A DNA stretch of 64,000 nucleotides, from contig NC_132878.1 of the NCBI RefSeq assembly GCF_030463535.1, positions 38,362,761 to 38,426,760 of the forward strand. The letters are read 5' to 3'. Below the pieces are notes generated by a model. It saw only the letters and a list, made by a program, of their open reading frames with translations, had not been told where the DNA came from and made no database searches. Positions 27,301-36,800 of this stretch are shown here, one piece after another; positions within the stretch are counted from its first letter, which is position 1; each line of letters starts with the position of its first letter. The position numbers and the translations under genes are program-made. Origin of the DNA: Salminus brasiliensis (Eukaryota > Chordata > Actinopteri > Characiformes > Bryconidae).

Positions 27301-27302
27301 AT
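7300..27302 (-). CDS. snx3: snx3, sorting nexin 3 (complete, four exons, 162 aa)
   Basis: The coding exons in gene order are 27302-27141, 11137-11042, 9670-9546 and 7405-7300. They join in phase to 162 residues, the usual SNX3 length. SNX3 is a small PX-domain protein that binds PtdIns3P on early endosomes and works with retromer, for example in Wntless recycling (established knowledge). The N-terminus is [16 protein letters not shown]. The PX domain covers roughly residues 27-151, with the phosphoinositide-binding [10 protein letters not shown] motif at about residues 67-76 and a PPLPGKA loop after it. The protein ends TPSKVRQA. The start ATG is in a good context (G at -3, G at +4). All splice sites are GT..AG. 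Intron 1 is unusually long (16 kb). Confidence 0.97.
7406..9545 (-). other. snx3: snx3 intron 3
   Basis: 2.1 kb. It holds an AT tract at about 7720-7748 and a repeat-poor segment at 8590-9130 rich in TAATTA-type motifs that may be a conserved non-coding element. No exon was seen. Confidence 0.8.
9546..9670 (-). CDS. snx3: snx3 exon 3
   Basis: 125 bp from [14 protein letters not shown] to GLEQFLN plus two bases of a Lys codon. Acceptor CTGTCAG, donor GTAGGT. Holds the proline-rich PX loop and the following helices. Confidence 0.96.
9671..11041 (-). other. snx3: snx3 intron 2
   Basis: 1.37 kb, AT-rich. It contains the second copy of the hairpin repeat (9714-9902). Nothing else was recognised. 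Confidence 0.8.
9714..9902. repeat. hairpin MITE-like repeat, copy 2
   Basis: Homologous to 5986-6140. Its inverted arms (about 9742-9771 and 9851-9880) match in roughly 26 of 30 bases. It lies inside snx3 intron 2. Confidence 0.6.
11042..11137 (-). CDS. snx3: snx3 exon 2
   Basis: 96 bp, 32 codons from [11 protein letters not shown] to ELERESK. It contains the PX phosphoinositide-binding motif [10 protein letters not shown]. Acceptor CAG, donor GTGAGC. Confidence 0.96.
11380..11495. repeat. teleost dispersed-repeat fragment
   Basis: Contains GATCAGATTGGTATCGTCCG and ends with CTGATTGGGACATCCCTAA. Both phrases recur in a common fish interspersed repeat, recognised from memory and not by search. 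A shorter related tail is at about 55670-55700. Confidence 0.4.
11560..12010. mobile_element. possible degenerate DNA-transposon relic
   Basis: The segment reads like the antisense of an eroded fish DNA transposon (phrases around CTTCATCAGTCCACAG and GGTGCATCACCACTCTC), with no intact frame. The family was not determined, and the identification rests on phrase-level resemblance only. Confidence 0.25.
12885..12920. repeat. perfect 36-bp palindrome
   Basis: The arm GATTCACAAAATTCAGAA is followed immediately by its exact reverse complement with no spacer. It is flanked on the left by GGAGATGTAAC, which resembles the start of a common fish interspersed repeat. Confidence 0.85.
14440..14600. mobile_element. 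SINE-like fragment
   Basis: CATTACATTTACATACTT, then AAGCACCTTGCTTGAGGACCC, CAGCAGTGGCAAC, GAACCCACAACC and CCACCACTGCCC match the layout of a widespread teleost SINE-like repeat. It is diverged. Recognised by eye only. Confidence 0.5.
16280..16930. repeat. degenerate AT-rich satellite
   Basis: About 650 bp in which variants of ACTACAAATTATTCAGTA, AGTACCTACTAC and ACTCGTTAACTAC recur many times at irregular spacing. The copies are diverged and mixed in order, consistent with an old tandem array. No coding potential. Confidence 0.8.
18010..18128. repeat. compound (CA)n-(CT)n-(CA)n microsatellite
   Basis: CA repeats, then a CT tract (about 18048-18070), then a long CA tract to 18128, followed by a C run. 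Open frames over it are low-complexity artefacts. Confidence 0.95.
18361..18597. repeat. purine-rich low-complexity tract
   Basis: GA-rich strand-asymmetric DNA ending in an A run at about 18578-18597. No gene. Confidence 0.8.
19714..19787. repeat. (TA)n microsatellite
   Basis: About 74 bp of pure TA repeats preceded by a GT-rich stretch (19694-19713). Likely to be cruciform-forming and length-polymorphic. Confidence 0.95.
21329..21396. repeat. (CA)n microsatellite
   Basis: Pure CA repeat of about 68 bp in snx3 intron 1. Confidence 0.95.
23529..23866. mobile_element. MITE-like repeat with GGGC-type ends
   Basis: Begins CTAGAGCTGGGCAATATGAT and ends with CATGTCGCCCTACCCC. The AT-rich interior contains TATCATATTGTGATA-type and TATCGCC motifs. 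The layout matches a very common fish repeat that starts with GGGCTGGGCGATAT. Non-coding. Recognised by eye. Confidence 0.5.
24560..24690. mobile_element. SINE-like fragment
   Basis: Contains CCTGGTTCGCCAAGCTGCTA, CTGTCCGGCCCTCGAGCAAGGCCC and a CTCTTCACTG tail. This resembles the tRNA-related part of a common fish SINE, including a B-box-like GGTTCGCC. Diverged. Confidence 0.45.
26160..27020. repeat. GCTAGC/CTAG-rich stretch
   Basis: The palindromic words GCTAGC and AGCT occur dozens of times, with pure runs such as TGCTAGCTAGCTAGCTAGCT near 26711. It lies just inside snx3 intron 1, close to the shared promoter. It is not a simple microsatellite because most copies are separated by unique sequence. 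Confidence 0.8.
27141..27302 (-). CDS. snx3: snx3 exon 1
   Basis: 162 bp, 54 codons from the ATG to TTYEIRLK, with donor GTGAGC. It encodes the N-terminal arm and the start of the PX domain ([10 protein letters not shown]). Confidence 0.97.
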
Positions 27303-27714
27303 CGCTCCCCGTTAAAGCTTTAGCGCTTCAACAACAACGCTATCGATTTGACTTCCGATCAGCTGAGGCGCAGCTGACACATGGCGATGCAAAAAACAAC
27401 GCCACATTCCCCGCCGATGACTAATCGTACCTCGCTGGGATTGGTCAACAGAAGGGAGAACTTTGGAAACAACCAATCGCAGCATCTTGCGATGATGTGT
27501 CGTTGCTCTATGCCATATCCTTTTTCAATGGATGATCTTTTTTATGCTTTAAAATGAACATTTCGTGTGTATTATTTGATATCGTATACTATAGGCCCTT
27601 TTTAATTGATTCTGTAAAACAAAAATATTATGTAAAAAAAAAAAAAAAACTCACTCACAGCCAGGAGAGAGACTGACCAGCGTGTCACATAAAGTCATTC
27701 CGTTTTGAAGAAAG
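27303..27714. promoter_or_regulatory. bidirectional snx3 / afg1l promoter
   Basis: Only 412 bp separate the divergent start codons of snx3 and afg1l, so the transcription starts must share this interval. It carries an inverted CCAAT box (ATTGG 27440-27444) and a direct one (CCAAT 27473-27477) about 30 bp apart, with no obvious TATA box. This is the classic NF-Y bidirectional promoter layout. An A run lies at 27633-27649. Transcription start sites are not visible. Confidence 0.75.
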
Positions 27715-27820
27715 ATGGCAGCGCACTCGCCGAGTTTGATAGCAAGGTGTATTGCGAGCTATTTAAAAGTCAGCCAGGTCTCCAGAAGAGCGAGTTGTAC
27801 AGTATTTAACCTAGCAAGAG
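27715..27820 (+). CDS. afg1l: afg1l exon 1 (mitochondrial presequence)
   Basis: 106 bp from the ATG to FNLAR plus one base of a Gly codon, donor GTGAGC. It is Arg/Ser/Ala-rich without Asp or Glu, as in mitochondrial targeting sequences. Confidence 0.9.
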
Positions 27821-30800
27821 GTGAGCGCCTACACCCTCCAAGTGCACCGCGACACACGGCAGTTATTGGACCAAGTTCTTGTCGTTAGCTAGCCGGGCTC
27901 CAGTCGGCTAGCACAAGCGTGCAGCACAGGTCTCTACAGGTGAACCTGCACCGGCTAATGTAATGCCTGTTGCCCGCTAGTTTTTACCCCTCTTGAAGAT
28001 GATCATTTATTTGGATCTTGGGTCTGCGTTTGATATTCACGAGTATTAGTGCTTTATCAAACAGACCTAAGTGTGTTTTTCATGTATGATGTATTTCATG
28101 CTTATATATTTTTATATATAGCTTCAGCTTACTTCTGCATTAGTAAACACAGGGTCAGATTGGGCAGTGTCCGACATATAGGCCTACACTCACAGCAGTT
28201 TATTGGGAACACTGTACGAATCCTGAGTAGGCCCTCATTTTGCCCTCTGAACAGCCTCAGTGTATGGCATGGGTTCCTTTGAGGTTATCGTCCATATTTA
28301 CATGCCTGGGTCACCTGATATGGGGCACTTATATGCTGCCATATTATTTCCCACATCCTAAAGCAACTCTATTATATACAGATCCAGTTACTGGGAAGGC
28401 CCCCAAAGGCCATTACACCACCTCCACCAGCCTGAATTGCTGAGAACAAGGCAGGTTGGGTCCATGGATTCAGGCTGTTGGTCTGCCTGTACTCTTTGCG
28501 TTCAGGTTGAGGTTCATTCAGGCCAGGCTATGTTTGTTTTCCCAGTCTTCAACTATCTAGGTGTGGTGAGCCTGTGCTGAGCCACTGCAGCCTCAGCTTT
28601 CTGTTCCTGGCTGACATGAGTGTAACCTGACGTGGTCGTCTGCCGGTTGTGGCCCATCCACCTCAAGGTTTGACACTACCTTCAGCTGCTGGCCCTTAAT
28701 CTGATTGATTTTATGCATAACAAGGCTGCCACATGATTGGCTGATTAGATAATGCATGGATGGGGAGATGTACAGGTCTTCCCTGGTAAAGTGCTTAGTG
28801 AGTGTAATAGTATTTTGAAGATAATTACACAACCTCCGAATGGCAAGGTTCATTACAGCTAAGCCTCCCAATCAAATGAGTCTGTATCCTGCCACATAAG
28901 ATGTGTGGATGTTCAGATGTTATACATAAAATAAAGTTAAATAATATTGTTTTGATATTTGGCATACACTGTTGCGTTTGGACTTACATGCCTTTGGTTA
29001 AGCTGTTCATAAATGGTGCTGGGAAAAGTTAACATTTAGGTCGATTGTGAAAAATATGTGTCTCACTATGACAATTATTTAGCAAAAAACTAAATGCTTC
29101 TTTTGATACATTTCATAACTCGAAAAGGCATTCTAAAAATGTACAGTCGTTTCTGTAGCAGCTGCATTCCAAATCCAAAATACGCTTTATGTTATTTCAG
29201 CTTCAGCAGACATGACCTCAGACATCATTAAAAAGTAATTTCGATGTATTAATTTTTTTTCTTGTCATTTTGAAGGGTGCCACCTGCAATGAAGTTAACA
29301 TTTATCAAGCTATTCTGTCTATCTTCACTGTGAAGAAGGGTAGCTGGTATGCTGGGCTGTAATAGACTCAGAGTGGCAGATGCTACCCAAAGGCCAATGT
29401 TGTTGTTTTTTTTTTATATTTAATGGATACAAATGTTAACCCCCCAACCTAATGGAAATAAACTGTCCGAAAATTGCCTAAATGACCCAATGTAATCATT
29501 TTTTCTAATCCTGTAATTGTTTGTTTGTTTGTTTATTTATTTATTTATTTTTTTTATTTTTTATTTTTTTACCCATTTTTCCTTCCCAAATTTGGATAGT
29601 CAATTCCCCCTATCACATGTAATGCTCCCGCCACTGGGAGGGTGAGGACTGGTACATGCCTCATCTGGCACATGTGCAACCAGCCAATGCCTCTTTTCTC
29701 ACTGCTGGTGATACAACATCACCGGGCAACTAACGCACGTTTTTTTTTTTTTTTTTCCACCAAGTACTTAGTTCTGATGCATTGGCTAGCAGACTCCTGT
29801 GCCGGCTAGCATCACACTGAAGTGATGTGGGGAGAGTGAGAGAAAGAGGGGGAGATCCAGCTACTCACCCGGGCAGAGCAAGGCCAGTCGTGCACTGTTG
29901 GGCTCTGACTGCCGATGGCAGGCAGCATGATTGGGCTGACTTAAATCTTCTGCTTTTTTGGGCACAGAAAGCTTTTCTCTCCTGTATGTTTGGATCCTGG
30001 TTAACTCTGGATCCTCGGAAGTATAACACTATTAAACAAGACAAGTTACTTAAAATCTACTGCCAAAGACACACGACCAACCAGGCTTATGCTGTCTATT
30101 CTCTCGGTAGCAGCGTTAGCTTGTATGTAACAAAATTCATATTCCGTCCTAACAACCTCGCAATTCAGAGGATCCAATGGCAAGTCAGAGGAAAAACAAA
30201 CACTCAGTGACTGTATCTTCTTACAGGTTGTTCCACATTATCTCCAGGACATGCTTCATCATCAACGATCTCCGATGGCACCATACAGAGTGGACCCACT
30301 GCTCACTACAACAGCCTGGTAAACTCTGGATTGCTCCAGGAGGACATTCAACAGAGAGCTGCACTTTGGCGGTTAGAGCAGCTGCATGGATTGATAGCAG
30401 GATACACCAATATTCCCCTAGATTTATCTCTCCCACAGCCGAAGGCCCAGACTAGAGACAGTAGCTTAAACTTGGGCCCATCCAAAGTCTCCAAAGATTC
30501 AGAGAATAGACAAACGACAAAGACCAGGGCTAATTATGGACCAGTGACATGCCGAGACTCTGAAGACGTAACATCAGTGGAGAAAGAGGTGGAAAAAGAA
30601 GAATGCAATGGAGAAAAGGTAAATGGTCTGCTTGTTTTTATGGTTGAGCCTCAGCTGTGGTGCGTGCAACTGTTGTGAAAGGTACATGACCCAGCATCAA
30701 CCCAGACTCCACCGCTTTCAATGTGTCTGTGTGTTGCTCGTTGGGGGGCGGACTGTTTGTTTTGTTTTTGTTTTTTTTTCTAGGTCAAAGCTAGTTGTTT

Positions 30801-33800
30801 TGTAGTTTGTGGGTGTGGGTATATAAAGGGGGGGTGGGTTCAGACACAGGCCTCTCTGGATCACAGAAGAGTCCCCACTGAGACCGAAGGGGTGTCTGCC
30901 CTCACCAAAAAATGGTCTGCTATAATGAGGGGTGCCCATTGTCTGGGGTGTTTTTTTTTTTTTTAATGGGAACATAAACCAGTCTATACTGTTAACAGCC
31001 TAAATGTAAACGGTTTGCCTTCAGTTTTTTTTTTATCCCATGCATTTTATTCTACATTCTGATACAGTATCAGAAGCCACATAAGCAGCTCTTTGAACTG
31101 AAAGAGACAAGATGTCTAGTGGTTTGGCTTGTCCTTTTGTCTTTTTTCGCTTGGGAAAGGGTTATTAATGCTGCGGTAAGGTGGCAGTAAGCCTCAGCTG
31201 AAGTGCTGAGCCAAACTAAGAACAATTCCCGTGCTGTGTGGAGAGAGCGGAAACAGAACTCTTCCACATGATGGTGCTGGCGTGGGATATGCTGGCCCCC
31301 GGTCTCTTACAGCGCTCAGTGAAAGGCTGAAGGGTGACTCCACCTTGTGGGCCGGTCCTCTCTCAGTCAGTGCGCTGTGTTTGGCCACTCTAGCATGACT
31401 AGGCCGCTGAGAGTTCTGGAAGTCAGCGAGAAGTCACAGCGCTGTTATCTACGCACGGCTCACCTCAGACTAGCACAGGGAGAGGGGAAAAGAGAGAGAC
31501 AGGAGGGGTGGTGATGCTAGCTCTTTATGTTAACTGAGAAAGTTTATTACAAAGCTTGTGTGACTTGGCTTTCTTGGCTGAATGTAATTTCAATAATACA
31601 TTAATGAATAGTTTTGGAGCATGAAAATGCATAACTTTTAAAGGAAGTTGCAAAGATTTGTGTTAATGGCTGTCAGAGCACTCATTGTTTCTAATATGAG
31701 TCAGTAGTAGATCTCTGTGCTGTGCCTGTTTTGTTCACATGTTAGTTTATCTATTGTAATATATAATGGAATAACTTTTTATCTTACAGGCATCTGTGAA
31801 GCCACCTCTCCCTCGTGGATGCTATATTTATGGTGGTGTTGGTGAGTTATGGCAGATATCAACAAGTTAAAACATAAAGTGCTATGTTAAATTCTTAGAC
31901 ACCTAAAGAAAATGTTAGTAGCTCCCCCTAGCACTAGAGTAAGGACCGGTCTCCTCTGATACATGCACAGCCAGCCATTGCCTCTTTTCGAACTACAGCC
32001 GAAGGAAAGTGCCGGGTCCGCAGCTCTGCCACATCAGCTAACAGATGTCTGTGCCGGCCAGCATTTGCTTAAGAGCAATTGCTTTTACAGCAATTTCTGA
32101 GAACACTGCTTGTAGGGTTGCTACTAGAAAGGCAAATCTGGAGCCCAGTTTAACCTTAAAAGACCAGTAAGTTAAATCAAGGGTTGCTGTTGGTGACTTG
32201 GTTGCTGTTCATGAAAAATTCATGACTGGAGCCAAACCTTTGTATATAAGCCTGTTTATACAAGAAGTGTGCTTATTGCCAAGGCCAGTGGCTTTAAACA
32301 GTATGTTGGGGGGGGTGTCAAGCCTTTTGCACAGTAGCGTATTATAAAATGCAGGCCTTACTATCCATCACTGTATATGAACTCGGCCAAACATGCAACA
32401 TGCAAACATTAATGCCAATCCCTGTGCTCTGTATTTCCAGGCAGTGGGAAAACAATGCTGATGGACCTGTTTTACTCTCACGTGACGAACAGCAGGAAAA
32501 AGAGGCTTCACTTCAACAGCTTCATGTTAGACATACACAGACGTAGGTTTTCCACACTTGTAGAGTTCCAAATGTGTAAACGTAATAGCCATTGGGAATG
32601 GAACAGTTTTATGCTGTTTCTTAAAGCCAAACCACAGCTCGCACAGCATTGTTGAGAGTGACCATAAATGTTTGGTTTTAGGGATCCACAGACTGAAACG
32701 GAGTCTGCCGAACCGACGGATAGGCAAAATGACAATCTACGATCCCATCTTTCCTGTTGCCATGGAGATTGCCGCAGAAACCTGCCTCTTATGCTTGGAT
32801 GAGTTTCAGGTGATGGCGGGGGTAGTGTGGGAGGTGGGGGGGGGTTGCGGCTGAGGAGTTAAAGAAGGTGCTGAGGGCTCGGCAGTCTGGGGTGGGTGGG
32901 TGGAGGGGATCAACAGGTGTTGCAAATCAAGAACTAATAACACAAAGCCAATTTGTTAAATCATTAGCATGGAAATAACAACATTGAAATGCAAAGTAAA
33001 GCGTGTGCACTGTATAATGTAACATTCATACTTGCACTAGTGATTACTGTAGTTCTCTACCATCTGTCCGCAGTGGCCAAATTTTATGCTGGCTCTTTTG
33101 AATGCCTGAAAAAAAAGACAGCCAGTGATTATCAATATGTAGTGGAAGGATGCTGAGAGTTTCTGAGGTAATGGGGAAAAAAGTGAGCCTGGAAAATTGA
33201 ACAGTGGGAGCACTAAGGTGGCCAAATGTTTTTGTTTTTGAGGCCAAACAATCAAAGAAGTTAACGTCTTACAGTGTTTTACTGTTTGAGTCAGAAGACA
33301 CAAATTGTCTAGAGGGATGGACCTACAAATATGAGTACCTGCAGGGTATATCACAAAGCAGGCTTTCTCAGTTTAGCCTGAAACATACGCCTACAGTCTA
33401 GTCAGTCCAGAGTGGAAGACTTGGGGACATTCCTATTGGACAGTACTCACATTTGGGTTTAAGTCATCTGGCTAACTGAGAAATCCTGCTTTGTGAAATA
33501 CCCCATCGGTTGTTGTTTATTTAGCAGCAAACAGAGTTCTGTTCAACTTTGTACAGTTTGGAGCCATCTAGTGGAGTTTAGAACCGATACACATGATCTC
33601 AGTCTTGAAAACTGAGGTGTTCCATTAAGGCAACATGAAATAAATGAGCGTAAAACCAAGTAGCATCGCTGAAACAACGAGAAAAAACATTTGGCCACCT
33701 TAGTGCTCCCACTGTTCAATTCTCCATCCTCTCTTTTTGTCATATAGTCAACTTTATTACATTTAAGCAGTTGAGACACGGGTGTTTCTCAAAAGAAGCC

Positions 33801-36800
33801 TTGCCGTCATTCTCAGGCATGACCAGGAACACTCCAGCCATATGCTGTCGATTAGATCCACACTGGACACAATGACCGTTTTGAGGAGCGGCTCATGTTT
33901 TCCATGGGTGCTTCTTATAGGGAGGTCATCCACCTCAGGACTGAGGTGCCCTGGCATCATTAGCTCTTTGATTTCTCTACACAGGACTTAAATAATCAAG
34001 CGTCTGTCTCCACGCGCGCAAACACAAGCAGACGCACTCGTGTCCTCACTCTTTGTATCTGTCAGGATCAAGGGCCGCTCTTTTCATTAGTCCCTTTTAT
34101 AATTTAAATGTTTACCTCAGAACAGATATTGCCGTGTGTGTGTGTGTGTATATGCGTGCGTGCTCACGCTTGGGCGCACACGTCACCGCTCGGCTTGTGG
34201 ATCACGGCGAGAGCCAACATGGAGCGCTCACACGCGTTTTTGTTTGCGATGCATAAATGAGGAGCCTGACGGGCCCTTACCAATCAGGAGCCACGGCCAC
34301 TTAGGCATGCAAATGCGGCATCGGGTTTCAGCCGGCCCCTCTTGCTTCCTTAAGTGAGGGGTAATGGAGAGCAACCGCGGCGGGTCGCATGCATCCGTGC
34401 CTCTTAAATGCTAATGAAATTTCTTCGTTCTCTTCATTAGTCCGGCGTCATTATCAGTAATTTGTAGCCTTCCCCTTTTGTCCCCCTCAGCTCCCTTAAT
34501 GAATGCCAGGCATTGAGAGAAGGGCAAAAGAGAGATATAGAGGGGAGAGCGAGAGGGGAAAGGAAGAGGGGAGTAGCAACTGCTTGAGGCATTGTCTCGG
34601 CCCCTCAGTCAGAAATTACTCATCGCTGGATTTGGGTAAGTAAAGGTTTAAGATCAAAAGAGCGTAATTTGGCACCCGTATGCGCCGCACAAAAGTGACT
34701 CTTTGCTGCCGTAATTGGATGCTCATTTGAATATCCACGCCGTTGTTTTGGAGGTTGTCCTCGACAACACCGAAGTACCGCACAGCGCTTTCTTCTGCTC
34801 AAACTGGCAAACAATACCCACCCAAGTGCGTGCGTGCGTGTGTGTGTGTGTGTGTGAGAGCGAGAGAGAGAAAGAGAACGTGTGTGTTTGTGTATGCGTG
34901 TGTGCACCATGATGCCTGTGCGACAAAACAAAAAAACACAAATACAGGAAGGATGAAAAGGTCATAATTAAATGACTCTTTTGAAATGAGCCATAGAAAA
35001 AGGCGGTTAAATGAAACGCGATTCAATTTAGGTAGCAGCACCTCGGCTTTGTAAAACCACCACCCCCTCCTCCCCCCCCCAACATGCGCCCACCCAAAAG
35101 TAAAATCGCGGCACAGATGCTAATGGGGTTAGATTAAGGGCCGAAGGTTTAGTATGCAAAAAAAGAGAGCACTTCAATGTAAGAAAAACAACATATGCTG
35201 GGGGTATGGCCGCCTTAAGTGTCTCCTTTTCACAAATGTTCACGAATAATGTCCGTCAGTGCTGGGTGGGGTGAGGGTAGGGGGGTCAGTAGTACCTCTC
35301 TCCCCACCCATAAAAGCTACACGACAGTGCCAAAGTGGAACGCCAATAAAGACAGTAGTACTGTAGGCTATATCCAGGACTACATAGAGACTCGCCGAAT
35401 CAATAGTGGTCGGCTGAAGGACAGCATAGGACTTGAGATGTGCTCACTGCAGGCTACACGTCTGCACTCAGGGACAAACCTACAAATATATTGCTCACTT
35501 GAGAGCATATTAAACATAAAGGATTGCAGGGATGGAAGGATAGCTGGAAAAGAGAGAGGGAGAGGGAGAGAATATGAAGGGAAGAGGATTTTCATTGTAG
35601 GTTATTGACTAAAGGGCTCCTTTTGTTCAGGGAGGGTCAGCAGCTCCTATGTTTTTGCAGATGTGTGTGAGGCGACAGCTCGCTGCTGTGAAAAAGGCAA
35701 CGTTTAAATGATAATAACGACAATGATGATGATGAGAATGATAATGAAAGAACCACTCATCCCCCCCCCCCCACCACCCCCTTTCGCCGCCGAGATTCAG
35801 GGACAGCCATGCCAGGCCCTTAAAAAGCACAATAGGGAACGCATCTGTGTATGTGTGTGTCCGCAGCGCATGTGTGGCCATCTGGCTGCCATTGTGTCAC
35901 TGATTTTGCCTCGCGCTGCCCTGTTTATTTATTTATTTATTTATTCATCCATCCTTCCATCCATCCATTCATTTATCATTTCATTCCCAGGCTTTGTCTG
36001 GCCGCCCTGACTTGATTAGCTCAGACGAGCCACCTCGAGCCACTCGTCCTTGTCATCCGGCGGAAAGCTGCGGCTCCGTAGGGCCATTTTGCTGTCAGGT
36101 GGAGTGGCTTTGTGTGCGTGCGCGCTCACGCACGTGGTGGTCAATGGACCTTGGCCAAGGTTATGGATTTGAAATGTAACAACACCTGGTATTCATTCAA
36201 TCGTATGTGTGTACACACACGATCACAATCGCGGTAATTAGCTCAAGGCAGAGTGAGGAGGAGGAGGGGAGGTGGGGCTTTGCTCGTCTTTAGGCTTCAT
36301 CCACCTGTGTCTGCTCCCATAGCCCTCTGACCATCCTCCTCTGGGCAGTGAACAAACGGTGCGTGTCCGACCCTCACCTTTGGATGCCCTGGCATAGGGC
36401 CAGGGAATTGTTTCTAGTTTGGTCAGTTCAGAGGATTTGTTAAATACGTGTTCAAGTGAGTTGTTGAGGATGAATTTGCGTCTAACCCAGTTAAGCTCAG
36501 CAACAACCTCTCTCAGTCAACCAATCGTTGGCGAAAAATGACATTTTAGTGAGACTGTAGACTGTAGCTGACATTAACCACCCTGATTTTCTCTCTCCTT
36601 CTTATTCTAATTTGCTCAGGTGGTGGACATAGCTGATGCTATGATTCTGAAGCAGCTTTTCGAGGGCTTGTTTTCATGTGGCGTGGTGTTAGTGGCCACC
36701 TCGAACCGGCCACCAGAAGGTGAGGAACATTCTGGGCAACAAACTTGCTTTGCATGAGTCATAGTGTCATACAGTGCCTTGCAAAAGTATTCGGCCCCCG

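Noticed and set aside
29827..30210. 127-codon frame upstream of afg1l exon 2
   Set aside because: It begins inside a SINE and runs into intron. The real exon 2 uses another frame and starts at 30227.
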